DNA of 64,000 nt from Streptomyces griseocarneus (lineage in GTDB: Bacteria; Actinomycetota; Actinomycetes; Streptomycetales; Streptomycetaceae). Both the position numbers and the translations under genes were made by a program. The notes beneath the pieces are model-generated. The model did not search any database, had not been told where the DNA came from, and saw only the letters and a program-made list of their open reading frames with translations. Numbering within the stretch: the first letter of the stretch is position 1; the number at the start of each line of letters is the position of its first letter. Below are positions 43,782-51,206 of the stretch, one piece after another. The DNA is taken from positions 278,099 through 342,098 of the forward strand of contig NZ_BNBL01000008.1 of NCBI RefSeq assembly GCF_014655595.1. The letters are read 5' to 3'.

Positions 43782-44135
43782 ATGAACACCTACCCCGCCT
43801 ACCCCACCCGCCCTGCCCACCTCGCCCGCACCAGGCGGCGCGAGCAGTTCGCGTCGACCCTGGCCGTGGTCCTCTGGGCTCTCACGGCGAAGGCGGTCGC
43901 CGTGTGCCTGGCGGTCATCCTGTTGATCGCGGGCTGGAGTGCCGCGGAGGGCGCGTCCGTCGGGGAGCCCCTCCTCCAGGTGGCCGGCGTTCTCGTGGCG
44001 GCGGGCCTCGTACTGACCGCCGCTTACCACGGCCTCCGGGTCTTCGGCCTGACCGCCGCGACCCGCGCGGCCGTCGTCGGCGCGATCGCCCTCCCGGGCC
44101 CGCTGGGGCTGGCCGTGTACCTCTTCACGCGCTGA
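43782..44135 (+). CDS. Small three-helix membrane protein
   Basis: A 117-residue protein with a basic N-terminus (PAHLARTRRREQF) and about three hydrophobic helices (LAVVLWALTAKAVAVCLAVILL, LLQVAGVLVAAGLVLTAA, AAVVGAIALPGPLGLAVYLF). No known family is recognised. The ATG at 43782 has GCAGGA about 9 nt upstream; another ATG three codons earlier is possible. It follows tRNA-Cys by 134 bp and is convergent with the DUF1801 gene, 27 bp apart. Confidence 0.7.
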   Translation: MNTYPAYPTRPAHLARTRRREQFASTLAVVLWALTAKAVAVCLAVILLIAGWSAAEGASVGEPLLQVAGVLVAAGLVLTAAYHGLRVFGLTAATRAAVVGAIALPGPLGLAVYLFTR

Positions 44136-44162
44136 AGGCGGGCGTCGGCGCTCCGTACCGCT

Positions 44163-44546
44163 TCAGGCCGTGGCCGCGGCAGGCGCCGACGCCTGCAGCT
44201 CCTGGGCCAGGCGCAGCCAGGCGGCGAACAGTTCGGGGTCGATGTCGGCCGCCGAGCGCAGCTTCACGCCCGCCATCGCCCGGGCGCCGGGCTCCAGACG
44301 GCCGGAGGGGTCGGCGATCTCCTGACCGCGCCAGAGGCCGAAGGTCACGTAGGAGGCGTAGGCCTTGAGGTAGCAGACGGGGGACTTGCCGGGGGCTCCG
44401 CCCAGGCTCCACACCGGATGGCCGTGCCAGACCGCGCCGGACGCCGGCAGCGCGTCCTCGACGAGCGGCAGGAGCGCGTCCGTGATCTCGCGCTGGGCGG
44501 CGGGGAGGGAGGCGACGTAGTCCTCGACGGTGGCGAACTTCGGCAT
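44163..44546 (-). CDS. DUF1801 domain protein
   Basis: A 127-residue protein of the YdhG/DUF1801 family: FATVEDYVASLPAAQREITDALLPLVEDALP, then VWHGHPVWSLG and YVTFGLWRGQEIADPSGRLE. These small alpha/beta proteins have no settled function. The ATG at 44546 fits the conserved N-terminus. Its upstream region carries a 28-bp block nearly identical, in opposite orientation, to the one before the divergent DGPF-ECF42 operon, so the two are probably co-regulated. Confidence 0.88.
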   Translation of the reverse strand: MPKFATVEDYVASLPAAQREITDALLPLVEDALPASGAVWHGHPVWSLGGAPGKSPVCYLKAYASYVTFGLWRGQEIADPSGRLEPGARAMAGVKLRSAADIDPELFAAWLRLAQELQASAPAAATA

Positions 44547-44631
44547 GGCGCACATCCTTTGCTCGGGGCCTCGACCTGCTCGGCCGGTTCGCGGCCTGCT
44601 CTCGGCCGGTTCTCGGCCTGCTCTCGCCCTT

Positions 44632-44659
44632 GCGTCGATCGGCCGATGTGACAGGGAAT
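44632..44659 (-). promoter_or_regulatory. 28-bp promoter-like block facing the DUF1801 gene
   Basis: Read on the minus strand: ATTCCCTGTCACAT, then CGGCC, then GATCGACGC. It matches the block at 44713-44740 in 25 of 28 positions but points the other way. It ends 85 nt before the DUF1801 ATG. Likely a shared sigma-factor promoter or operator; TGTCAC and CGAC partly resemble reported ECF42 promoter elements. Confidence 0.65.
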
Positions 44660-44712
44660 GCCGGAGCAGGTGGGGCTTCGGACGGGCCGCCGATTTCTTC
44701 TTGATCATTTCG

Positions 44713-44740
44713 ATTCCCTGTCACATAGTCTGATCGACGC
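44713..44740 (+). promoter_or_regulatory. 28-bp promoter-like block facing the DGPF-ECF42 operon
   Basis: ATTCCCTGTCACAT, then AGTCT, then GATCGACGC, ending 51 nt before the DGPF-protein ATG. It is the inverted partner of 44632-44659, 53 bp away. Conservation of both halves with a variable centre is what a two-part promoter would show. Confidence 0.65.
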
Positions 44741-44791
44741 TTGGTCGGAAGCGGGCCACCGAGGACCGCGCGACAGACGGAGAAAGACCCC

Positions 44792-45115
44792 ATGCGCTAC
44801 CTGATGATGACCAACCCGACCGACACCGCCCCCGACGAGAGCCTCTACGCCGAGATGGGCGCGTGGCTCGAGGAGCTGACGGCGGCGGGCGTCCTGCTGG
44901 CCACCGGAGGCCTCGAGCCGGGCGGCATCCGCGTGACGTCGGCGGGCGACGAGATAACGGTGACGGACGGGCCGTTCGCCGAGGCCAAGGAGGCCGTGGC
45001 CGGCTTCGCGCTGGTCGAGGTCCGCTCCAAGGAGGAGGCGATCGAGATCGCGCGCCGCTTCCGGAAGCTCGTCGGCGACGGCGAGAGCGTGATCCAGCAG
45101 GTCTTCGGTCCCTGA
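44792..45115 (+). CDS. YCII-related DGPF-domain protein
   Basis: A 107-residue ferredoxin-like-fold protein with the family start MRYLMMTNPT and the DGPF motif at residues 59-62 (VTDGPFAEAKE). DGPF proteins are the conserved genetic partners of ECF42 sigma factors and are usually their transcriptional targets. The ATG at 44792 follows GGAGAAAG, and the sigma factor gene begins 19 nt after its stop. Enzymatic activity is not established for the family. Confidence 0.93.
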   Translation: MRYLMMTNPTDTAPDESLYAEMGAWLEELTAAGVLLATGGLEPGGIRVTSAGDEITVTDGPFAEAKEAVAGFALVEVRSKEEAIEIARRFRKLVGDGESVIQQVFGP

Positions 45116-45134
45116 CCGGCCCCGCACCAAGCCC

Positions 45135-47102
45135 ATGACGGACGTCCACGGCGCGGTCGACGCGGTCTGGAAGCTCGAGTCGGCCAGGATCGTCGCCGCC
45201 CTGACACGACTGGTCCACGACGTCGGCCTCGCGGAGGAGCTCGCCCAGGACGCGCTCGTCGCCGCGCTCGAGCAGTGGCCGGAGGCGGGCGTGCCCGGCA
45301 ACCCCGGCGCCTGGCTGATGACCACCGCCAGGCGCCGGGCCGTCGACCGCATCCGGCGTGACCGGCTCCTGGAGCGCAAGCACGAGCAGATCGCCCGCGA
45401 TGTGCGGGAAGACGCCGCAGAGGACGGACGGGACGACGTCCTGCGGCTGATGTTCGTCTCCTGCCACCCGGTCCTGCCCACCGACGCCCGCGTCGCACTG
45501 ACACTGCGGCTGCTCGGCGGCCTGACGGCGGCCGAGATCGCGCGAGCGTTCCTCGTCGACGAGACGACGATCGCCCGGCGCATCGCCGGGGCGAAACGGA
45601 CGCTGGCCGAGGAGCGGGTTCCCTTCGGACTGCCCGCCGGGGAAGAGCTCGCCGAGCGCCTGTCGTCCGTGCTCGGCGTCGTCTACCTCATCTTCAACGA
45701 GGGCTACGCGGCGACGGCCGGAGACGACCTGATGCGCCCGGGGCTCTGCCTGGAGGCCCTGCGGCTGGGCCGACTGCTGGCCGAACTGGTCCCGCACCAG
45801 GCCGAGGTGCACGGCCTGGTCGCGCTGATGGAGCTCCAGGCCTCCCGTGCCACCGCCCGGACCGGCCCATCCGGCGAACCCGTCCAGCTGCACGAGCAGA
45901 ACCGTGGCCGCTGGGACCAGTTGCTCATCCGCCGCGGCTTCACCGCCATGCTGCGCGCACGCGAGGCCGGCGGCCCGCCCGGCCCGTACGTCCTCCAGGC
46001 GGCGATCGCCGTCTGCCACGCCCAGGCACGTACGGCTGAGGACACCGACTGGGCGCGGATCGCGGCCTTGTACGAGGCGCTGGAGCGCCTCCTGCCCACG
46101 CCCGTGGTGCGGCTCAACCGGGCGGTGGCCGTCGGCATGGCACACGGCCCGGGCGCGGGGCTCGACCTGGCCGACGCCCTCACCACCGACCCCGCGCTGG
46201 GCGACTATCACCTCCTGCCGGGCGTACGGGGCGACCTGCTGGCCCGGCTCGGGCGGTGCGAGGAGGCGCGGCGGGAGTTCCGGCGGGCCGCCGCCCTGAC
46301 CGGCAACGCCGCCGAGCGCGCCTTCCTGCACCGCCGCGCGGACGCAATCACCGCTCCCGCCGCGCCGGTCCCCACCCTCGGCCGGGCGGCCCGGGACTTC
46401 CTGGGGCGCGACGGCCTCGACCCCGGCACGGCCCGCTCGTACGGCCAGACGCTGCGGCGCCTGTGCCGGTCCCTGGGCGACGACCTGCCGCTGGCCGCGC
46501 TGACGGCCGACGAGGTGGCGCGGGTGTTCACGGCGGCCTGGGGCGGGGCGGCGGCACAGACCTGGAACCGCCACCGGTCGGCCGTACGGTCGTTCGGCGC
46601 CTGGGCGTCCCTGGAGGACCTGGGGGTCCGCCTCGACCGGCGCACCGATATCCGGACTCCGGCACCGGTGATCCGCGACGCGGAGCTCGAGACCCTGTGG
46701 AACCGCCCGGGCCCGTCCTTGCGCGAACGCGCCCTGTGGTGCCTGCTGCACGAGTCGGCGGCGGGCGTCGGCACCGTGCTGTCCCTGAACGTCGAGGATC
46801 TCGACCTCCCGGCCCGCCGCGCCCGTACGGGCGACATGTGGGTCGTCTGGGGCGACAGGACGGCCGTGCTCCTCCCGCCCCTGCTCGCCGGCCGCACCCG
46901 CGGCCCCGTCTTCCTCTCCGACCGCCGCCCCGGCCCGGCCCGCGCCCCGTCCGAGGCCGACCTCTGCCCGGAGACGGGCCGCCGCCGCCTGTCCTACGAA
47001 CGCGCCGAGTACCTCTTCAAGCAGGCCACGAAGACCGTCGACCCGACGGGAACGGGCTACACGCTGCGGCGGCTCAGAGTGCGAGGCCGAGGCTCGGACT
47101 GA
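45135..47102 (+). CDS. ECF42 sigma factor fused to a degenerate tyrosine-recombinase domain
   Basis: A 655-residue fusion. Residues 1-175 hold sigma regions 2 and 4 (LAEELAQDALVAALEQWP; LRLLGGLTAAEIARAFLVDETTIARRI). Residues 176-405 are the ECF42 C-terminal TPR-like extension with YLIFNEGYAAT (184-194), ending NAAERAFLHRRADAI where ECF42 proteins normally stop. Residues 411-500 match a recombinase core-binding domain, and 507-655 the start of a catalytic domain (SLRERALWCLLHE, LSLNVEDLDL). The catalytic Arg I position is Gly544, the His of the HxxR box is Arg645, and the frame stops there, losing the Tyr nucleophile. DNA cleavage is therefore unlikely. Confidence 0.85.
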   Translation: MTDVHGAVDAVWKLESARIVAALTRLVHDVGLAEELAQDALVAALEQWPEAGVPGNPGAWLMTTARRRAVDRIRRDRLLERKHEQIARDVREDAAEDGRDDVLRLMFVSCHPVLPTDARVALTLRLLGGLTAAEIARAFLVDETTIARRIAGAKRTLAEERVPFGLPAGEELAERLSSVLGVVYLIFNEGYAATAGDDLMRPGLCLEALRLGRLLAELVPHQAEVHGLVALMELQASRATARTGPSGEPVQLHEQNRGRWDQLLIRRGFTAMLRAREAGGPPGPYVLQAAIAVCHAQARTAEDTDWARIAALYEALERLLPTPVVRLNRAVAVGMAHGPGAGLDLADALTTDPALGDYHLLPGVRGDLLARLGRCEEARREFRRAAALTGNAAERAFLHRRADAITAPAAPVPTLGRAARDFLGRDGLDPGTARSYGQTLRRLCRSLGDDLPLAALTADEVARVFTAAWGGAAAQTWNRHRSAVRSFGAWASLEDLGVRLDRRTDIRTPAPVIRDAELETLWNRPGPSLRERALWCLLHESAAGVGTVLSLNVEDLDLPARRARTGDMWVVWGDRTAVLLPPLLAGRTRGPVFLSDRRPGPARAPSEADLCPETGRRRLSYERAEYLFKQATKTVDPTGTGYTLRRLRVRGRGSD

Positions 47103-47161
47103 ACCTGGCCGCCGTCAGCGGCACCGCTTCTCGCCGACCGGGCGATGCGTATGCGCGCTGC

Positions 47162-47404
47162 TCACCGCCGCACCGGCAGATGCGCGCACCCCGGCCACCG
47201 GGGCCACGGCCGGGCGGCCTGCCGCGCCGCGACCCTGCGGGCCGCCGTACGGTCGGCCGAATGCCCGGCCGCCGGGCCCGGCGTCACGACTCCCGGCATG
47301 CCAGGCGGCCGCAGCGCCCCGTAGTCGTCGAACCGCCGGGTTCCACAGCGGTCGCACCGCGCCTCGCCGCCGACACGCGTCCACCCCGCCCGGTGCGCGC
47401 ACAT
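47162..47404 (-). CDS. DUF6255-like small zinc-ribbon-type protein
   Basis: An 80-residue basic protein with CAHRAGWTRVGGEARCDRCGTRRF and then DYGALRPPGMPGVVTP, a pattern I associate with the Streptomyces DUF6255 family. The Cys/His spacing (C-x-H and C-x2-C) could bind zinc. The ATG at 47404 has GAGGGG 6 nt upstream and follows the ATPase stop by 10 nt, so it is the second gene of that transcript. An ATG at 47428 overlapping the ATPase gene is less likely. Function unknown. Confidence 0.7.
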   Translation of the reverse strand: MCAHRAGWTRVGGEARCDRCGTRRFDDYGALRPPGMPGVVTPGPAAGHSADRTAARRVAARQAARPWPRWPGCAHLPVRR

Positions 47405-47414
47405 CCTCCACCCC

Positions 47415-47909
47415 TCAGAGCTCGGCATAGCGCTTCCCCGCCACTCGCGGGATCACAACCCACAGCTTGCTTCCGGCAAGCGGCTTCTCCGCCGGCGCCA
47501 GCCCGAGCACGCCACCACACTCGTCGACGACGGCCTGCAGCGTGGACAAGGCGTGGCGCCGATGCGCCCGGCATCGCTTCTCGTCGCCGCCGACATGGTC
47601 CGGGTGCTCGTCGAACACCGTCAGCCGCAGCACCCCGAAGCGCCACCGCAGGGTGAGGCTGACGCCCCGGTCGGGCGTGAACAGGACGGCGTTGCCGAGC
47701 AGTTCGGATGTGGCGAGCACGCCGAGCTCGACCATGTCGCCCAGCCCGTGCTGGGCGAGCACCCGTCCGACGGCGATCCGCGCCGTACCCAGGCAGTACG
47801 CGCCGCCCGGCAGCCCGAAGGAGTAGTCGAGGTTCGCCCGGCCGGGCCCACCCGGCGCCTTTGCCGGTCGCGGCGACTCGGGCAGGCAGAGTTCATCGTG
47901 ATTGCTCAT
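47415..47909 (-). CDS. RsbW/SpoIIAB-like ATP-binding protein
   Basis: A 164-residue GHKL-type ATPase domain (HATPase_c_2). The N box is weak but visible (VLATSELLGNAVLFTP), followed by FGVLRLTVFDEHPDHV for the G1 region and GLAPAEKPLAGSKLWVVI. Streptomyces encodes dozens of these anti-sigma-like proteins. It is divergent from an XRE gene with a DUF397 partner, the set-up of AbaA/WhiJ-type developmental loci. Target unknown. The ATG at 47909 is chosen over longer frames. Confidence 0.87.
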   Translation of the reverse strand: MSNHDELCLPESPRPAKAPGGPGRANLDYSFGLPGGAYCLGTARIAVGRVLAQHGLGDMVELGVLATSELLGNAVLFTPDRGVSLTLRWRFGVLRLTVFDEHPDHVGGDEKRCRAHRRHALSTLQAVVDECGGVLGLAPAEKPLAGSKLWVVIPRVAGKRYAEL

Positions 47910-48169
47910 GGTGCGGACTCCAAGCACGTTCACAGGTGGGGGAGTTCTCGCACGCGACGGACCACCGGTGGCCTGCCTCCCTGGGCGCGGACACACCCCA
48001 CCCAGGGAAGGAGGGCATGCCGCGCGGTGCACTTCCGGCGCCACCGCGTGTGAGCCAAGCGATACCGACGGTAGCGCAGCCGGGAAGCCCTGTGCTACTT
48101 CTCCGCCATGCGGCTGGATCTCACCGGCCCCTGGGGGCAGACTGGTTGGCAGTTTCAGAGAGGGGTCTC

Positions 48170-49021
48170 ATGCCACCGAGGAGTAATCCGACGATCCGAC
48201 AGAGACGCCTCGGAGCCGCACTGCGACAGTTGCGCGAGCAGGCGGGCATGTCGGCCTCGGACGCGGCCGCTCTGCTCGGTGTCGACCGGACCCGCATCTC
48301 CAACACCGAGGCCGGCCGCTTCGGCATCAGCCCCGCCCGCGTGCGCACCCTCGCCTGCAACTACCGCTGCCCCGACCCCGTCCTGGTCGACGCACTCGCC
48401 GACATGGCCCGGGACCACACGAAGGGCTGGTGGGAGGAGTACCGAGGCACTCTTCCCGCCTTCTTCCTCGACATCGCCGAGCTCGAGTGGCACGCCTGCC
48501 GCATCCGCAACGCGCTGACGTCACACATTCCCGGAATCCTGCAGACCGAGGACCACGTCCGCGCGATCTTCGACCATGTGATCCCCAGCCTGCCCGCCGA
48601 CGAGATCGATCTCCGCGTCTCCCACCGCCTACAGCGCCGCCGGGTGTTCGACCGCGAGGACGGGCCGGCGTACGACGCGATCGTTCACGAGAGCGCCCTG
48701 CGCATGCAGTTCGGTGGCCGCGGCGTCGCCCGCGCCCAGCTGAGGCATCTCCTCGAAGCCGGCGAACACGACCGGGTCACCCTTCGCGTGATCCCCTTCG
48801 AGGCCGGCGGCTTCCCCGGCGCCGGCCAGACCATCCTCTACGCCTGCGGGCCGGTCCCCGGACTGGACACCGTGCAGCTCGACACGTCACACGGCTCGGT
48901 GTTCATCGACTCCGACATGCAACTGGCCAACTACCGACAACTCTTCGACATGATGGAGCGTTGCGCCCTCAATGAAGCGGAGTCACGCGATGTCATCCAT
49001 ACCATCGCCAAACAACTCTGA
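48170..49021 (+). CDS. XRE-family regulator with DUF5753 domain (WhiJ-like)
   Basis: A 283-residue protein with an N-terminal helix-turn-helix (LGAALRQLREQAGMSASDAAALLGVDRTRISNTEAGRFGI, about 12-55) and the C-terminal DUF5753 domain (HIPGILQTEDHVRAIF, LRMQFGGRGVARAQLRHLLE, VTLRVIPFEAGGFPG). The ATG at 48170 follows GAGAGGGG. It overlaps a DUF397 gene. XRE-DUF397 pairs behave as regulator and small partner in Streptomyces development (WhiJ, AbaA types). Confidence 0.93.
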   Translation: MPPRSNPTIRQRRLGAALRQLREQAGMSASDAAALLGVDRTRISNTEAGRFGISPARVRTLACNYRCPDPVLVDALADMARDHTKGWWEEYRGTLPAFFLDIAELEWHACRIRNALTSHIPGILQTEDHVRAIFDHVIPSLPADEIDLRVSHRLQRRRVFDREDGPAYDAIVHESALRMQFGGRGVARAQLRHLLEAGEHDRVTLRVIPFEAGGFPGAGQTILYACGPVPGLDTVQLDTSHGSVFIDSDMQLANYRQLFDMMERCALNEAESRDVIHTIAKQL

Positions 49022-49226
49022 AAGGCCGACCGTGCCCGAGATCCGATGGCAAGACCCCTTATGCGCAAACGGCGGCAACGCCTGCCTGCAAATAGGACAC
49101 ACCCCGGACGGAACCCCGGTCCTGCGCGAGACAGCCCACCCCACCGAACTGATCACCACGACCCCCGCAGGCCTCCGCAACCTGATCGAAGCCGCCAAAC
49201 GCGGCGAACTCGACCACCTGCTCTGA
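48990..49226 (+). CDS. DUF397 small protein (BldB/AbaA-partner type)
   Basis: A 78-residue protein with the DUF397 core: WQDPLCANGGNACLQIG, then PDGTPVLRETAHP and LRNLIEAAKRGELDHLL. The start may be the ATG at 48990 (overlapping the XRE gene by 32 bp, GGAG upstream) or the GTG at 49032, which begins at the conserved core. DUF397 proteins pair with the adjacent XRE regulator and may antagonise it. Third-position A is more frequent here than in neighbouring housekeeping genes, common for these mobile-looking pairs. Confidence 0.88.
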   Translation: MSSIPSPNNSERPTVPEIRWQDPLCANGGNACLQIGHTPDGTPVLRETAHPTELITTTPAGLRNLIEAAKRGELDHLL

Positions 49227-49238
49227 GGATCCGGTTGC

Positions 49239-49817
49239 TTACCCTTCACCCTTGTACGCCGTATCGACGTAACACGGCGAGTCCAGATAGACGAACAGGC
49301 CGTCTCGCCCCGCCTTCTCCCACCTGCTCACGTCGGGGCCCTGGGGTACGAAATCCTCTTCGATGGTCACCGTGTGATGCAGCTTCACGTCCTCGACGTC
49401 CAGCCGCATCTGTCGCGCCTTCGACTTGGCCTGCTCAAACCGGACCACCTTCCATCCACGTCGAGGCAACTCCCGGTGCAACTTCTCCAACGCTTGCGTC
49501 AGGACCTCCCGAGATGGCCCGAAAACCTTCCAGGAGTGGGTGACGCGGTACCCATGCTCCACGTCACTGCACTCGCTGACACTGGGCCCACCGTTGGTGG
49601 TCTCGAATCTCAGCCCCGAGGTTTCCAGAATTACGCTTGACTGCCGACGCGCGAGGTCTCTTGCCGCACCGACGGACATCTCCTCGGGCAAATAACCGGA
49701 ACCGTCACCAACAGCAGAAGAACACCCCGCCGCAGCGAAAACAAGGAAGACAATCCCGGAAGTGAAACAAAAAGATCTCGTCTTGCGACGAGTACGAAGC
49801 CGGATGGATTCAGTCAT
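49239..49817 (-). CDS. Lipoprotein of unknown function
   Basis: A 192-residue protein with a basic N-terminus, hydrophobic stretch and lipobox ending AAAGC, giving lipidated Cys32. The mature part is mixed alpha/beta with two further Cys (SECSD, DSPCYVD) that could pair. No known family. Base composition is lower in G+C than the flanks, suggesting recent acquisition. It lies 172 bp downstream of the mycosin gene on the same strand and may belong to the secretion-like cluster. Confidence 0.8.
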   Translation of the reverse strand: MTESIRLRTRRKTRSFCFTSGIVFLVFAAAGCSSAVGDGSGYLPEEMSVGAARDLARRQSSVILETSGLRFETTNGGPSVSECSDVEHGYRVTHSWKVFGPSREVLTQALEKLHRELPRRGWKVVRFEQAKSKARQMRLDVEDVKLHHTVTIEEDFVPQGPDVSRWEKAGRDGLFVYLDSPCYVDTAYKGEG

Positions 49818-49989
49818 CTTTGAGCGTCACCTTCCGCACTTCCCAACCAGCTACCTCCCTCGGCGGGGCTGGCAGAGGCGATCGATATTCGCGACTCGCC
49901 GTCTGTTCGAGGGCGTGGGACATCCGTCATTGTGAGCCTCGAAGTGAAGAGTTGGGTGGATACGTGCGCGAACGCTGGAGGCGGCGGGA

Positions 49990-51180
49990 TTATCGGGGGA
50001 GGGGCCTGCGGCGGCGCGTGATCGGAATGGCTACGGCGGCGACGAGGCCGACCGCGGCGACAATGCCCGCCACCACGAGGTTGCGCTGCGACAGCAAGTA
50101 ACCGTCGCCGGAAGCCTCCTCGGCATTGGCTCGCGGCGCGAAGGTACTCGGCCTCGCCTTCGAAGCGGCTGCGGCGAGCTCCGGGAGGGGGCTTACGTCG
50201 GCGGGGCCGGGGTCGCCGGGGTTCTGGAGGGCGATGCGGGGGCGGACCACTCCGTAGCCGATGGTGTCGCTGCGCTTCTCACCGCTCTTCGGACCGCCGG
50301 CGGTGTTGATGAGGACGCGCAGGACCTGGTTCGCCGTCCAGTCGGGGTGCGCGGACCAGACGAGTGCGGCGGAGGCGGAGGCCAGGGCGGTGGCGTCGCT
50401 CGTGCCGCGGGTACGGCAGAGGCCGGTGCCGCCCTTGCAGGTGGCGACGATGTTGTCGCCTGGTGCGGCGAGGTCCACCTGTGGTCCGCGCTCAGAGATT
50501 TCCGTCGCTTTGATGCTTTGGTCAACAGCAGCCACGCCGACAACTCCAGGGTGCGCCGCTGGGTAGACCACCCGGTTGTCCTCGTGCCCCCAGTTCCCGA
50601 CGCCTGCGAAGACAAGCTTCCCCTTGGACAAGGCGTAATCGACGGCTACCGCTTCCCGAGGGCCTTCGTACACATGCGCCATCGACAGATTGATGATCTT
50701 GGCGTCGGAGTCCGCGGCGAACCGAATCGCGGAAGCCAAGGCTGTCTCCGGGCTCACCCGCGTCCTCGGCGCCGCATCCGAGAGAACACGCAAGGGAAGA
50801 ATCTTCGCCCCAGGCGCTAGACCATACGCTCCCGTTCCACCGTTGCTCTTTCCGTTCCCGGCAATGAGAACGGCCATGGTGGACCCGTGTCCGTCGTAGT
50901 CCGAGTGAGCGTCCCCCGCGACTCCCGCGAAGTCCCTACCAGGCAGCACCTGGCCCTCGAGATCCGGCAGATCGGCATCCACACCACTATCGATCACAGC
51001 AACCGTTACGCCGGCACCTGTGCTTGTCTTCCACATCTCCTCGGCTCGCATCGCGTCCAAGTACCACTGCTGCGAGCACACCGTGTCCGCCTGGGCCGGT
51101 CCGGCCGAAATGGCAAGGATGCCCAATGCGACGGCACTGGACATCGCACTCTTCCGCCTACCGGTGGGTCGTCTGTGCAT
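49990..51180 (-). CDS. mycP: Type VII secretion-associated serine protease (mycosin)
   Basis: A 396-residue exported subtilisin. A signal peptide spans about residues 1-31 (AQA end). The triad is Asp64 (AVIDSGVD), His98 (YDGHGSTMA) and Ser261 (RGTSDATALAS), with oxyanion Asn196 (GVGNWG). A C-terminal membrane helix (about 366-388) followed by RRRR anchors it, as in MycP of ESX systems. The ATG at 51180 has GGAGAAAG upstream. The upstream genes look like ESX substrates, but no EccB/C/D/E core gene is in the window. Confidence 0.9.
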   Translation of the reverse strand: MHRRPTGRRKSAMSSAVALGILAISAGPAQADTVCSQQWYLDAMRAEEMWKTSTGAGVTVAVIDSGVDADLPDLEGQVLPGRDFAGVAGDAHSDYDGHGSTMAVLIAGNGKSNGGTGAYGLAPGAKILPLRVLSDAAPRTRVSPETALASAIRFAADSDAKIINLSMAHVYEGPREAVAVDYALSKGKLVFAGVGNWGHEDNRVVYPAAHPGVVGVAAVDQSIKATEISERGPQVDLAAPGDNIVATCKGGTGLCRTRGTSDATALASASAALVWSAHPDWTANQVLRVLINTAGGPKSGEKRSDTIGYGVVRPRIALQNPGDPGPADVSPLPELAAAASKARPSTFAPRANAEEASGDGYLLSQRNLVVAGIVAAVGLVAAVAIPITRRRRPLPR

Positions 51181-51206
51181 GTCGCTTTCTCCAGCCTCTT
51201 CCAGCA

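Noticed and set aside
47115..47411. 99-codon minus-strand frame overlapping the DUF6255-like gene
   Set aside because: It is a shifted-frame shadow; the other frame carries the Cys-rich family pattern.
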